From: Phallusia fumigata
Taxonomy: Eukaryota > Chordata > Ascidiacea > Phlebobranchia > Ascidiidae
NCBI GenBank assembly: GCA_008931825.1
Contig: QXVZ01021546.1
Coordinates: 10,297-36,327, forward strand
Direction: 5' to 3'
DNA length: 26,031 nt
In this document: positions 1 to 11,100 of the stretch, piece after piece
Layout: each line of letters opens with the position of its first letter
Position numbering within the stretch: the first letter of the stretch is position 1
Translations under genes and position numbers: made by a program
Notes under the pieces: generated by a model
The model's input: the letters and a program-made list of their open reading frames with translations, nothing else
Database searches by the model: none
Told to the model about the DNA's origin: nothing

Positions 1-337
1 GAATTTCGTTTTGGCGCAAGAAATATTCTTTCAAAACAATGTTTCTCATCTGACAAAGATGCCTCGGGCCGGAACGAAAAGTTGTATAACACTCCTTTTA
101 TACGGTATTTTTGAAACAAAAAAGCGTTCTCTCCCTACTACAAGCAGGCTAAGATTATTTTATTCACATGTCCACACAACACTGACGTCATCAGTTGGCT
201 TAATGGATAAAAATCGGACCATATTAGAACGGATGTTTGCAGGGAAGGTTGAGGTCGGTCAAGTCTGAACGAACCAAAAACGTGAGTTTTTACAAACTTG
301 TTTTAGGAAGCTAAGTGATTTTTCGGTAGACTGAAGA
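1..337. other. 3' flank of P450-C
   Basis: No gene is seen. The part from about 150 to 230 aligns with the 3' flank of P450-B near 7930-8000. Short open frames here have no recognisable content. Confidence 0.6.
159..164 (-). promoter_or_regulatory. poly(A) signal of P450-C
   Basis: AATAAA on the minus strand lies about 175 bases beyond the stop codon. It sits in a short stretch that aligns with the 3' flank of P450-B, including ACATGTxCACA just downstream on the plus strand. Confidence 0.55.
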
Positions 338-3300
338 TTATTTTCTTTCCTCAAACCGCAATGTAGTTGTTGGGGGAGGAGTGGACACGAAACCAACCTC
401 GATCAGATCTTCGTATTGCCACTTGCCCGTTCCCGACAGTACGTTGAAGTTTTGCAAGATCGATGTAAGAAAGAGAAAATACTCCATTTCGGCAAGTTGC
501 TTACCAAGGCAATATCTGTAACCTGTAAAAGAAACCTTAGTCGTTTCTAAAATATATGAGATTGCTTGGATCCGCTTGGTAGCGTAAATTACGCGCGCTA
601 ACGGTAAGTGTGGGGTTTCGGGATTAGGGCAAGCGTAGCTGAATGAAAAAGTGATCGGGATTGGTATGCCGTAGAGCCCGGGTTCCAACCCGGTAAAAAA
701 AGTTCCAGGAAATGTGGCGGGTGCCCAATGAAAAAATGCACCAACCAAGATAATATTCGACCAAATATAAAGATGGACCAGCAGGTGGTCGATGATAAAA
801 CCATGCTATCCAGTACTTTTTGCGAATAGGGTGTAGTTGTTTGTTCTATTTAGGCAATGTTGCTCATGTTTTCTAGCTAGGAAAACATATTTTAAACCAT
901 CAACCTATTAAACGTTTAACTAATTACCAAACAACCCGACTTTTTGATTTGTTTTCATAAACTTACCGACGCCGAACGGCATTGCATTCGGGTGTTTAAC
1001 AAACTCGCCATTCGAGTTCAAATGTCGTTCCACTTTAAATGTTAATGGATCTTTCCAAGTCTTGGGGTCATTGTGAACTCCGTATAAGTTGGGCAAGACA
1101 GTGGTACCCTGGTAAATAAACACTTATTACTTTAATTTACTGTCGCTAAAGTTAGAAAGTGCGCAGAACGGACAAAAACGTATGAAATTTCGGGCTTATT
1201 TTTAGTTATAGGGTCAGCTAAATATAAAAACCAATAGGTCATTTGCAAATAGCGGTAAACTTTTTTCGTTTCTTTTGTTGCAGGCTAAAATATGTTCACC
1301 AGTTTATTAGTGATTAGGCATTCTGTTTACGAGTTGGCCAACACAGTGTGGTGCCTAGGAAGATAAACAAGTTTTCCTTTAATTTACTGTTACAAATTAA
1401 ATTGCGCAAAACGTATGAAAAAGCAGAGTACCGACTGGGCGTATTTTTCATTTGTGGAGGCAATGAACATTTGGTCATTCACTGCAAAGCGGTAAATTCC
1501 TTTGCGTTACTTTTGTTACAAATAGAGTGAAAAGTAAACAGAAACTAAATTTTTGTATCCGCACGAATAAATTAACTTAAATAAAGTATTTGGAAGGAAA
1601 TACTGAGTATCTAATCGGAAATCTTTTTCACGTCCTTCGCTTACCTTTGGGATATCGTATCCCATGAGCTTAGTGTCTTGTGTGGTCATGCGAGCGACAC
1701 CAAATGGCAGAAGCGTGCGGTAACGCAAAACCTCCTGCATAAACGCAAGTGTAAAATGCATTTCCTCTTTGTGACGTAGTGTAGGTCGACCTTCCAAACC
1801 CATGATGTCATCAATCTCATTTTGCAACTAGATTAACAAAAATATCAATATGTACTAAATGTCATATAAAACGCCATACTATGACGAAACGATAACAATG
1901 CCGAAAACTATACAAAGGTTTAACCAGGTTGTAAATCCCCCATCTGAGAACAATGCAATAACTGCACACGTTTCTACCTTTTTTTGTAGCTCCGGCCGGT
2001 TGGCGAGAATCAACAGTGACCACGTCATGGTGCTAAAGAGCGTTTCTAGCCCTCCCAGAAATAAATCGCGCAAAACAAATTGAAGCATTTTTTCTGCAAA
2101 ACGCAAACCAAACGTTGTATAAGTGTTTGTAAAAGAAGTTTCTTGCCCACCAAAACTAATGCTTCCGTGACAGGCGAGTATTGTTCTTTGCAAATGCAAG
2201 AGTTTCGACACAACGTCAAAAAACACTCACTCAAACAACAAGACGAGCTTAAGCAAACATGTGTTTGGAAGCATCTACGTAAAAGCTTATTGGCTTTGTT
2301 TGGACATAAATATTAGTAACCTTACATTTTGGGATTTTTCATGAGCAATTTAAAATTACCGTTGAACAGCCCTTTAGGCTTTCCATTATTTTTCTTCAGT
2401 TCCAGAAGATATTCGTCGAGAAAATCTCGCGGGTCGTTTGGATTTATTGTTCCTCTGTGATCCGCTATGTACTCGTTCATTGTGTCGTGCATCTAAAAAG
2501 TAAAGTTATTTGTTCCGAAACAACAAGAATCTTACCAGAATTCTAAAGCAGTGGTTCCTAAAGTAGGGTACGCGGCCCCTTAGGGGTTTGCGACGCGATT
2601 TAAGTAACTCTTTGGGTTCGAGTTAATCTTTGAAAAAACTAAAGGGGTACAAATAATTAATAAAAGCTTGAAAACCATCGCTGCAAAGCTATTCTGATTG
2701 AAGCGGAATTTTAAAGCACAAGTTGACTCAACTGTACTTTGTCAGTGTGGACGAAACCGAGCCACTGAAGCGATGTGATTAATCACAGATGTGGTTATAC
2801 TACAGGGGGAAAATACTTGTGAAACTCTTTACCTTGGCAAAAAGTTTCTTCATCGCTCGAAGCGGTCCTCTAACTGGGGGGAAATGATGACACCAGGGCA
2901 TTAGAATGCTTGCCTGTAAATTTATATGACATCACAAGAGTGCTTATATCTACATAGCCACGTTTTCCGAATAGAAGCAAATTAGGCCGAATAATTTGCA
3001 TACAGCACGTTAAAATTAGCATACAGACTATATGTCAACTGCATACTAAGATTATTGAGGTTACATGATTGGGATTTTTATGCCAGAACAAAACTCTACA
3101 ACAGCAATAAAATCATTGCTGTGTCGCGTCTACTATTGGCATATTATCCCGGTCAAATAAATTTGAGTTTTGAATTTAAATCAGCTTTACATTTAGGACG
3201 CGACCTGCACGAATGCAAACAATGTCGAATGTCGTGCGTTGCCTCATGTTTCCTACAGGAAGGGACGCTCTTATAAACAATCGAGGGCATGATGATGTCA

Positions 3301-5916
3301 AGTAGTTACATCGGAAAAACATTTTTATAGGTATGACTAAGAGAAGGTTTACGTTTTCCGCTGGGGAAACTCATGCAACGCAAATATCTTTGCATTCAAG
3401 TAGATGGGTTTTTCGAAAAATCGGTATATTTTACACACAGTACTTGGGCGCCGTATATCGTATTTCGCACATGCTCAAAGACTATGATGGCAACCGTTTG
3501 ATAAGCATACTTGATTAAAGACCAATGTGGCAAAAAGTAATTCAGGACTTGAAAGAAGGATTGTATTATGTGTTTAACTTATTGCTCAACAACATGAAAC
3601 CCGAAACTTTGTACTTACCATAAGCGAAAAGCTGGAGTCCTGAAAGCGCATAGTAACATTATGGGCAAACTGCATGAAACTTGCGTCGCCGTCATAATCG
3701 AACCGGGTACCCAGAGTCAACTTGCAAATCACGTTCGCCATCGCATCCATGAGATTGTGCTGAAAAAAGAAAATATCCGAACTCAAACTGCAGCTGGGCA
3801 TGGCTAATTCCAACAGCCACCGAATAGTAGACACATAAACAAAAGATTTTAGGAAGGCCAGCTTTGTAGAAAAGAGAATCATTTTGTCTCAAAAGTTTAG
3901 GTAAATGCTTTACAATTATCAATTAACGTAAGAATTGTCGATTATACAATTATCATAACCCTATTACTTTCTTTTGGGTAAATGAAAATTGGTTATTAGG
4001 TGCTTTGATTGCGTTTTTCAATACAGATCTTGAAGTACACATTATCCAGAAAGTAGCACCCAAGGTATAACCAGCTCACTAAAAAACCAAAGCTAATTGT
4101 TTGCAAAGAATAAACGCTGTGTTCATGTTCACAAGTGATTCAGTTGGTCATGTATCTCTTATGATGTCGTGTATTTAGTTGCTGCCAATTTTAGCTTCAC
4201 CAACCCGAGTTTTCTACCCTTGCGTGAGTTCGTGCAAGTAAACCGTGAGGTGCGTCAGTAACCTATAGAGAAACTTAATGTGCCGTCTTCTAAGAATTGT
4301 TAAGCTGCTGGTTTTTTGTAAAAGTGATGGTCAGTAATTTAGGAGTTCTGCCTTGAACCCAACATTTTTCATGTAAACAATTCCAGGAAAAATCAAAAAC
4401 TTAAATCATTTTGACTTAAATCCGATACCTAATCTTACCTTTCCGTGCTCATAATCACCCCCACACTTTCTCAAAGCATCGGCGAGAAATCTTGCTTCGT
4501 CCTGGCAAAAATCCAAAATTACAAACTGAAATATTCAATATTTTTATGCAGAAAATACACAAAAATTAACATGACAAAGTGTTACCACAATTGCTGTGAA
4601 CACAGTATCGTTACACAACACGATGCAAAAGTAAACGGTCTTGATTGTTTTGCATTTATTGACAAATTTCTGTTCTTTTCTCACCGCAATTGGTCCCTCT
4701 AGTGAAGTTTTTCCAAAGCCAAACTTGCGAAGCGATGTGAGAACAAACTTTCTTTGCTCTTTCCAATCATCACTAAAGTCAGTCATAGAAATTCCTTAAA
4801 AAATAAGAATCATGGCCTCCAGGTCTTAAGGATTCTCCAACCTGTCCTTGAGGTATGTTTTTTCCCGTATTGATTGGCAGGAACGTAAGATCCTGCGCAA
4901 CTTCAAAATTGGCCTGACAATATAGTCTGAATATTTTTTTCTGAATAGAACCCTATTGGCGTTGAGCATTTTAGGTCTTAAATAGTGGATGTAGTAGCAA
5001 AAACAGCAATATGTCCTATGCGGAAAATCAGTGCAATCATAGCAGTATCGGAAAAGTCAATCTCTAAAAACCATTGCACGTAACTCGTGGCTGGTAAGCC
5101 TCGCTGACTACCCGCTGTATTTTGTACAAATTTTAGCGAAATTTGGCAACATTATTTTTTTGTTGATACCGGTATGTAAGTCAGTATAATTATTTTGATA
5201 TTTATAAAAAACGCATGTCTAGGGTCCCAAACTCTCACCGTTTTTGCACCAGATGATGTCATGTAAGTAAGACCATGGTCTTGCTGAGTAGACATCACCT
5301 TGTTTCGCAAGGGCTTCGTTTAAAACTTCGGCTCCACTGAGAACAAGTACATATTGAGTTCCAACCCTCACTCCCATAATGTCTCCGTACTTTTGCGCAT
5401 ATTTCTGCAAGCAAGAAAACACACACTAAATACGTAAATACGTAAATAAATCCTCAATAAATCTTTATTAAACACTTGCGACGTCTTGACGTTCGTTTTA
5501 CTTAAATAGGTTTGACAATTTTTAACAACTCTAGAAAATTTTGGTATTTGAAATTGTAACCCATAATCTGTGTGTTTTACTGGAAAAGATTTGATTAGAG
5601 ACCAGATTATCTTTTACCCGTGTACATTTGTGTATCATTTAAAAAATCTGAATGCAAATATATACCCAAGAAGTATTGGGCCACCATTATCAGATATGTT
5701 TTCCTTTTCTATTAAAACAAATAAACATACCGTTAATATTTTATCCGGTCTCGTGCCAAGAAAAGGTGCAACCCCGAACAAGGGAATTCCATCTGGTCCG
5801 GGCGGGAAGTTCTTTGGTCTTTTTGGAAGAAGCCAATAAAACACACAAAGCAAAACAACGCTGGCACCAAGCAAGACACTCGTCAGATTGTCGGCTAGCA
5901 AAGGTAACATCTCCAT
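338..5916 (-). CDS. P450-C: CYP2-like cytochrome P450, 11 exons, 501 aa
   Basis: This is a haem-thiolate monooxygenase of the CYP2 type, expected to be ER-anchored and reductase-dependent. Exons in order of transcription are 5916-5731, 5404-5239, 4794-4685, 4501-4439, 3759-3619, 2913-2833, 2492-2360, 2093-1978, 1827-1645, 1108-967 and 522-338, with the TAA at 340-338. All introns are GT-AG, the phases are consistent, and the sum is 1506 nt. A membrane anchor lies at about residues 9-29, followed by PKRPK and the PPGP hinge. Other landmarks are W128/R132 (helix C), GGLET at 307-311 (helix I), E364..R367 (ExxR), VERH at 419-422 (PERF-like) and FGVGYRYCLG at 438-447 with ligand Cys445. The start is the first ATG of the MEM pair, in register with both paralogues. 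No break was found. Helix I has Gly where the paralogues have Ala. Intron 9 carries an internal duplication and intron 6 a hAT-like element. The family call is firm; the substrate is unknown. Confidence 0.93.
605..720 (+). repeat. tRNA-like SINE fragment in intron 10 of P450-C
   Basis: An A-box-like TAGCTGAATG lies at 636-645. A B-box-like GGTTCCAACCC lies at 681-691 inside the hairpin CCGGGTTCCAACCCGG, followed by a run of A. Part of it (GATCGGGATT and the B-box to poly-A stretch) is shared with the same intron of P450-B. Confidence 0.45.
1086..1530. repeat. intron 9 tandem duplication in P450-C with a broken exon 10 edge
   Basis: The segment from about 1086 to 1285 (first bases of exon 10 plus adjoining intron) recurs in diverged form at about 1331-1530. 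Shared landmarks are TTTAATTTACTG, AAAACGTATGAAA and the GCGGTAAA...CTTTTGTTACA end. The second copy begins GAGTTGGCCAACACAGTG, a version of the exon 10 start with inserted bases that shift its frame. It ends in a CTAG that could act as a decoy acceptor. Confidence 0.65.
2549..2683. mobile_element. hAT-like miniature element in intron 6 of P450-C
   Basis: It begins CAGTGGTTCCTAAAG and ends with the imperfect complement CTTGAAAACCATCGCTG. This sequence is missing from the same intron of the paralogues, whose flanking sequence aligns on both sides. The target duplication is weak (TTCTAAAG against CTGCAAAG). There is no coding capacity. Confidence 0.45.
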
Positions 5917-6559
5917 CTCTCGACGTGTCAGAATATAATACTGCTAACTCTAATCCATTTACTAACTTTGAGGAAATTGTACACAAGCAGTATTTATCAT
6001 CAATTAGTCATTACTTTGAGTTCTACTTTCCGAAATTGCCTGCCGAAAAAATGACCAAAGGATGATTGTTTCATTGACGCCACGCTGTTGTGAGGTCATT
6101 GCATTTTTTGCGGAAGTTTTTACGCGTTGAGTAACCGTCATTACCTAACAATATAGGAAGTTAAGTGCAGGCTTTAACTTGACAACATGTTTTTAGTCAC
6201 GTCCGTCGTTACTACCACACCGGCCNCATCTCCATCTCTCGACGTGTCAGAATATAAGACTGCTAACTCTAATCCATTTAATAACTTTGAGGAAATAGTA
6301 CACAAGCAGTTTGTTATTTATCATCAATTAGTCATTACTTTGAGTTCTACTTTCCAATACTGCCTGCCGAAAAAATAACCAAAGGATGATTGTTTCATTG
6401 ACGCCACGCTGATGTGACGTCATGGCATTTTTTGCGGAAGTTTTTAAGCTTTGAGTAACCGTCATTTATACCTAACAATATAGGAAGTTAAGTAAAGGAT
6501 TTAACTTGGGGCTTGACAACATGTTTTTAGTCACGTCCGTCGCTGCTACCACACCGGCC
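5909..6559. repeat. direct repeat around single N at 6226 (probable unmerged overlap)
   Basis: The left copy, 5909-6225, ends in ACCACACCGGCC exactly at the N. The right copy, 6227-6559, starts with CATCTCCATCTC right after it and ends in the same ACCACACCGGCC. The copies differ by scattered substitutions and small indels. The repeat covers the first codons of P450-C and its proximal 5' flank, so the promoter region appears twice. Confidence 0.85.
5979..6015 (-). promoter_or_regulatory. conserved proximal 5' block of P450-C
   Basis: TGTACACAAGCAG followed by an AT-rich stretch and AGTCATTAC lies about 65-100 bases before the ATG. The same block occurs before P450-A at 24084-24122, and again in the duplicate at about 6298-6336. 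It is a candidate core-promoter or activator region, judged by conservation alone. Confidence 0.35.
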
Positions 6560-7931
6560 GGATGCATCACACAAGTTCGTAGTAAGCAGATGTTGTTGTT
6601 TGTCTGACGAAGGCGTCCCAACTCTGCCGTTCAACATGCCTTAACCTCGTTTAGTTTAATGCTTTATACAAAGTGCTGCCTTGAGCAGTTTGTTTTGAAG
6701 CACAAGGAAGCCGAATTCAACTCAACGGTAAAATACTAACAGAACTTCGGGTACAACATCAGTTTAAATATACCGTACTTACAAGATAACTTTAGCTATG
6801 ACTGTTGCTGTTCGGCGTTGCCTACATGGCACAAATACAACTTTTGTGTACTTACCCCTAGTAAGAGCTTGTTCAGTTCTGATTATAACTATGGACAATG
6901 AACTGTTATTGTTGATGCACACACATAACTAATACCAAATACAAATAAATTTTTGTTACAGCACACCAACAACTTGTTCAAATTAAAGCTAATTAAAGCT
7001 TGGCCTATCCTCTACGCATTTGTTGATTTCTGCGTTGGTTTGCTGTGTCTGTCCAAATGTCTGCCTAAAGTGGGATTTGGTCGACTTCGGACGTGCGCGG
7101 ACAGAGGTCACTTCAGGTCACCCTCATTATTTGGACCTTGAGGCGGAATAGGTCAGTTTTTACATGGCTGGCAATTTACTTGCGTGTTGTTATTGCCTTT
7201 GTTTTTGAAACTTTAATCTCTTCCGCACGCCCGTGTTGCTTTGTGTGGGAGTACAACACAGACTGATCTGTTTCCGACAGAAAACTTTGAGATTTAAATT
7301 CATCTGACCCGTGTCCACTATTTTACAATTTGTTACAGTGCTTCGGCTGCAACTTCCAATAGTTTCAATTGTCCGAAATAATAACAAAGCTAAAACCACA
7401 TGTTATTAGCAGCTTCAATCCCGGGTTATTCCCCATTAGAGATCTTTTAAAAAAAAATTTACCTTAAATAATTTTTTGAGGAACTGTCTCATCATGATCG
7501 CATCGCTTAATGGCGCCACCAAGGAACTTTAATAATAGTTCAGACCGCAAATGTTACTTATCGGCACTTGATTTTAAAAAGTTACCTCCAGCAATAATAA
7601 AACTGTCACGTTAAAATTGGTCACATCCGCTGCTATACCGCTCAGACAAATCAAAAAACGTCACAAATAAAAGCCAATATCACTCAAAACATTTAATATA
7701 TCTGCTTATGTTGTAGTTTGGGGCAAACGGTTTCACTTTCAATCTGACGAAAATAAAACGTGTTAGTCGTGCTTTGCATAAAATAATCGACAGAAAAGCT
7801 CCTACGAGACAGTAAAGAATTAGTGGATGCAAACTGACGGTTGTAGCCCACATGGTGACAGAAACGCTCCTCTTCGAGCAATCTGTCCGATTAGGCTATG
7901 CCATAAACCGTCACTTTTCACCTACAGAGGT

Positions 7932-7937
7932 TTTATT
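7932..7937 (-). promoter_or_regulatory. poly(A) signal of P450-B
   Basis: AATAAA on the minus strand lies about 195 bases beyond the stop codon, in the position matching the P450-C signal. The equivalent place near 17767-17775 behind P450-A has only an AATAAT-like variant. Confidence 0.55.
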
Positions 7938-8130
7938 TACACATGTACACAACAGTAATGACTCTAGCATTTGGATTACTTGATAAAAAGGTTTTAAACA
8001 AAGTTGTCTGACTTACAAACAACAAACGAAGAAGTCGTTCAAATCAAAATGGGGTGAAGACGAATGTTTTTTGAACACGTTTTTTTTCATAGAAATATAA
8101 GGCATAAGGTATTTCTGTGTTGGCTGAAGA

Positions 8131-11100
8131 TTATTTTCTTTCCTCGAATCGCAATGTGGTCGAGGGCGGAGGAGTGGAAGCGAAACCACACTCGATTAGA
8201 TCTTCGTATTGCCACTCGCCAGTTCCCGACAGCACGTTGAAGTTTTGCATGATCGATGTCAGGAAAAGAAAATACTCCATCTCGGCAAGTTGTTTACCAA
8301 GGCAATACCTGTAACCTGTAAAAATATTGTTTGTGTGTAATACAGAGTTGCTTGGATCCGCTGGGTGGCACAAAACGTGCTTACAGTTAGTGATATTGGG
8401 GCACTGGGACTGCATGATGGGCGAGTACTTGGTCGAATGGTCGAAGGCGCTCGACCCATATTCAGAAATAAAAAAACCTGATCGGGATTAGTTCTCGGGA
8501 TCGTCCTGGGTTCGCACCCCGTGAAAAAAACTGGGACCGCAAGACTTAGAAATACTGCTACAGGGAATGTTATAAAGATGCACCAAGCGATACAAGGATG
8601 CGTCTAGTTTTAAATTTAAAAAAATGTATCTAACTAAGCAATGTAAAAGATGCAACTGGCAATTTAAAGATGCTAACAAACCAGTATTTGTACGCATAGC
8701 TTGTTTTATTGAGGCAATGTCGCTCATGTCTCTTGGCTACACAAACAAGGGACCAAGAAGGAATTGAAACCAAACGGCAAACATCACGTCTTTTCGATTT
8801 GTTTCAATAAACTTACCGACGCCGAACGGAATCGCGTTCGGGCTTTTGACAAACTCGCCATTCGAGTTCAAATGTCGTTCCACTTTAAATGTTAATGGAT
8901 CTTTCCAAGTCTTGGGGTCATTGTGAACTCCGTATAAGTTGGCCAATACAGTGGTGCCCTGGGAGATAAACACGACTTCTTAAATTTATTGTTACAATTA
9001 AAATTGTTTGCAATGAAGCTGCTTTAAAAAGTGCACAGAATGGATAAAAAGTATTGTCCCGGGCTTCTTTTTAATTATTGGGTCAGCTTAACACGACAAC
9101 CACTAGGTTGTTTATTGCCAAGCCGTAACTTTCCTTCGTTTTAGGCTGCAGGCCACATGCAAAATAGTCCACATTTTTTGAAGATTTGTTTACAAGGCCA
9201 TAATGACACAAGGTTGTTAAAAAATATCCAAAAAAACATGTTGCTTAAACCGTTAGGGACAGCGCAGCCACTGTTCACATTAAAATCCCTTGGGTCCACA
9301 CAGATAAACTGTCTTGTGGTAATTAACAGAAATACCTTGTGCCGAATCAGTGAGGCAACTAATTGTTTACCCCAAAAGTTTACCTTTGGAATGTCATATC
9401 CCATGAGCTTAGTGTCTTTTGTGGTCATGCGAGCGACACCAAACGGCAGAAGCGTGCGGTAACGCGTGACTTCCTGCATGAACGCAAGCGTAAAATGCAT
9501 TTCCTCTTTGTGACCTAGTGTCGGTCGGCCTTCCAAACCCAAGACGTCATCAATCTCTTTTTGCAACTAAATTAAAAAAATATGTGATTATATATTCCTT
9601 AACATGCCTAAATGTTTCAAAAACTCAGTGTCTAAACAACATGACTTTTTACTTGTTAAGCTATTAAAACCTAATTGAGGTAATATATGACCTATCCAAC
9701 AATATGAATTTTGTTGGGATTGGTATATTAAAAACACTGTAAAAACGAATATACGTTTCCACCTTCTTTTGTAGTTCCGGGCGGTTGGCGAGAATCAACA
9801 GTGACCAAGTGAGGGTGCTATGGAGTGTTTCTAGCCCCGCCACGAATAAATCGCGCAAAATGAATTGAAGCATCGTTTCTGCAAAAACCAAAACAAATGA
9901 CACAAAAAGTGTTTGTAAATACAAATTCTTTTCCACCATATTAACCGCTTCCGCATATAGTCCAATATAATTAAATTTAATGCACAAGTAAAAGTTTTCT
10001 TAGCCATAAATATTTTCAGATACATGTTTTAGTATTTATCAATTTTATAATTACCGTTGAACAACCCTACTGGCTTTCCATTGTTTTTCTCCAGTTCTAG
10101 AAGATATTCGTCGAGAAAATCTCGCGGGTGGTGTCGTATTATTGTCTTCTTGTGATCCGCTATGTACTCCTTCATTGTGTCATGCATCTAAAAAGGAACG
10201 TTTATTATTCTTCCAGTTTGTTACTCTTAAAACGATAATATTAACCTGTAAAGCCATTCTGATTGAAGTGGAATTTTTTGAAAAAGTTGATCAATCTTTA
10301 GTTTTCCCCGCATATTTTGCAGAAAAAGAATTCAATAGTTTTGTGTTTTGTTATTGTGAACAAGACCGAGCAAGCAATATGATTAACTATGAACAGCTGA
10401 ACAAGTAGTTTTAAGTAATGGATAAAAAGACTTGCGTAACTATCTTACCCCAGCGAAAAGATCTTTCATCGCTCGAAGAGATCCTCTGAATGGGGGGAAG
10501 TGATGACACCAGGGCATCATAATGCTTGCCTGCAAAATTGAATGACATCACAATAGCGCTAATCTACATAGAAAGGTTGTGTGAAACCAACAAACGAATT
10601 GTATTAATTTGCATACAGTACGTTCAATTTAGCATGCAGATAAGTCTAAATACTAACTTCTTGACGTAACGTAAACAGGAATTTATGTCCTGAATCAAAT
10701 TCTATAACAGAAAAAAATTGTTGTGTCAAACCGTGTGTTAACGTATTTCTGTTTTTCATTAACTTTGCGTTTCCGTTCACAGTTTAAGATCAAAATTCGT
10801 AAAAATGCTAGAAGGGTGATATTCAACATAACACCATACCTACGGTTTTTATAGCATAAGTGTTTCTGCTGGAAGAAACGCATTGGCTCCAAAACATGCA
10901 AAGGTAGAGATTGTGAATATTTGTAGATACATATCAAAATTGTAGCAGATAATTTTATTGAATTTTATACATCATTTTTTGTAAGAAAATAGTTTGTGGT
11001 TGTAATAATAACTAAGAAAACGGAATGACACATCACTTTAGCACAATCTCAAAGCTTTGTGAGTACAAACTAGTCAACTGCTGAGCCGTTGCATTGAAAC

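Larger units (their letters stand above)
5917..8130. other. P450-B/P450-C spacer
   Basis: It holds the P450-C promoter region (doubled by the N at 6226), two copies of the recurring upstream block and the 3' flank of P450-B. The stretch 6960-7160 (CTTGTTCAAATTAAAGC through a GGACAGAGGTCAC motif) aligns with 15910-16090 and in part with 24980-25050. No coding region is supported. Confidence 0.6.

Noticed and set aside
11..268. Plus-strand open frame at the left edge
   Set aside because: It starts at TTG, has no recognisable content, and lies in the 3' flank of P450-C opposite its poly(A) signal.
523..748. N-terminal extension of the exon 11 open frame of P450-C
   Set aside because: It runs through the acceptor into intron 10 and the SINE-like fragment. 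The homologous junction in all three genes is at GYRYC.
1933..1977. Exon 8 continuing through VET to a donor at GAAAC|GT
   Set aside because: P450-A lacks a GT at that place and the phase would not match exon 9. Ending at AAG|GT works in all three genes and gives PELQKKLQNEID, in line with CYP2 proteins.
5917..5930. Spliced-leader trans-splice acceptor just before the ATG (AG precedes the ATG in all three genes)
   Set aside because: No pyrimidine tract precedes the AG in any of them, so the AG is not convincing as an acceptor.
5652..6065. Plus-strand open frame of 137 codons opposite P450-C exon 1
   Set aside because: It overlaps the first coding exon antisense and continues into the duplicated 5' flank. 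It has no recognisable domain, and the P450 exon on the other strand accounts for the openness.
8411..8545. Functional tRNA gene
   Set aside because: The A and B boxes are present but the anticodon stem does not pair and the spacing is too long. A related degraded copy exists in P450-C.
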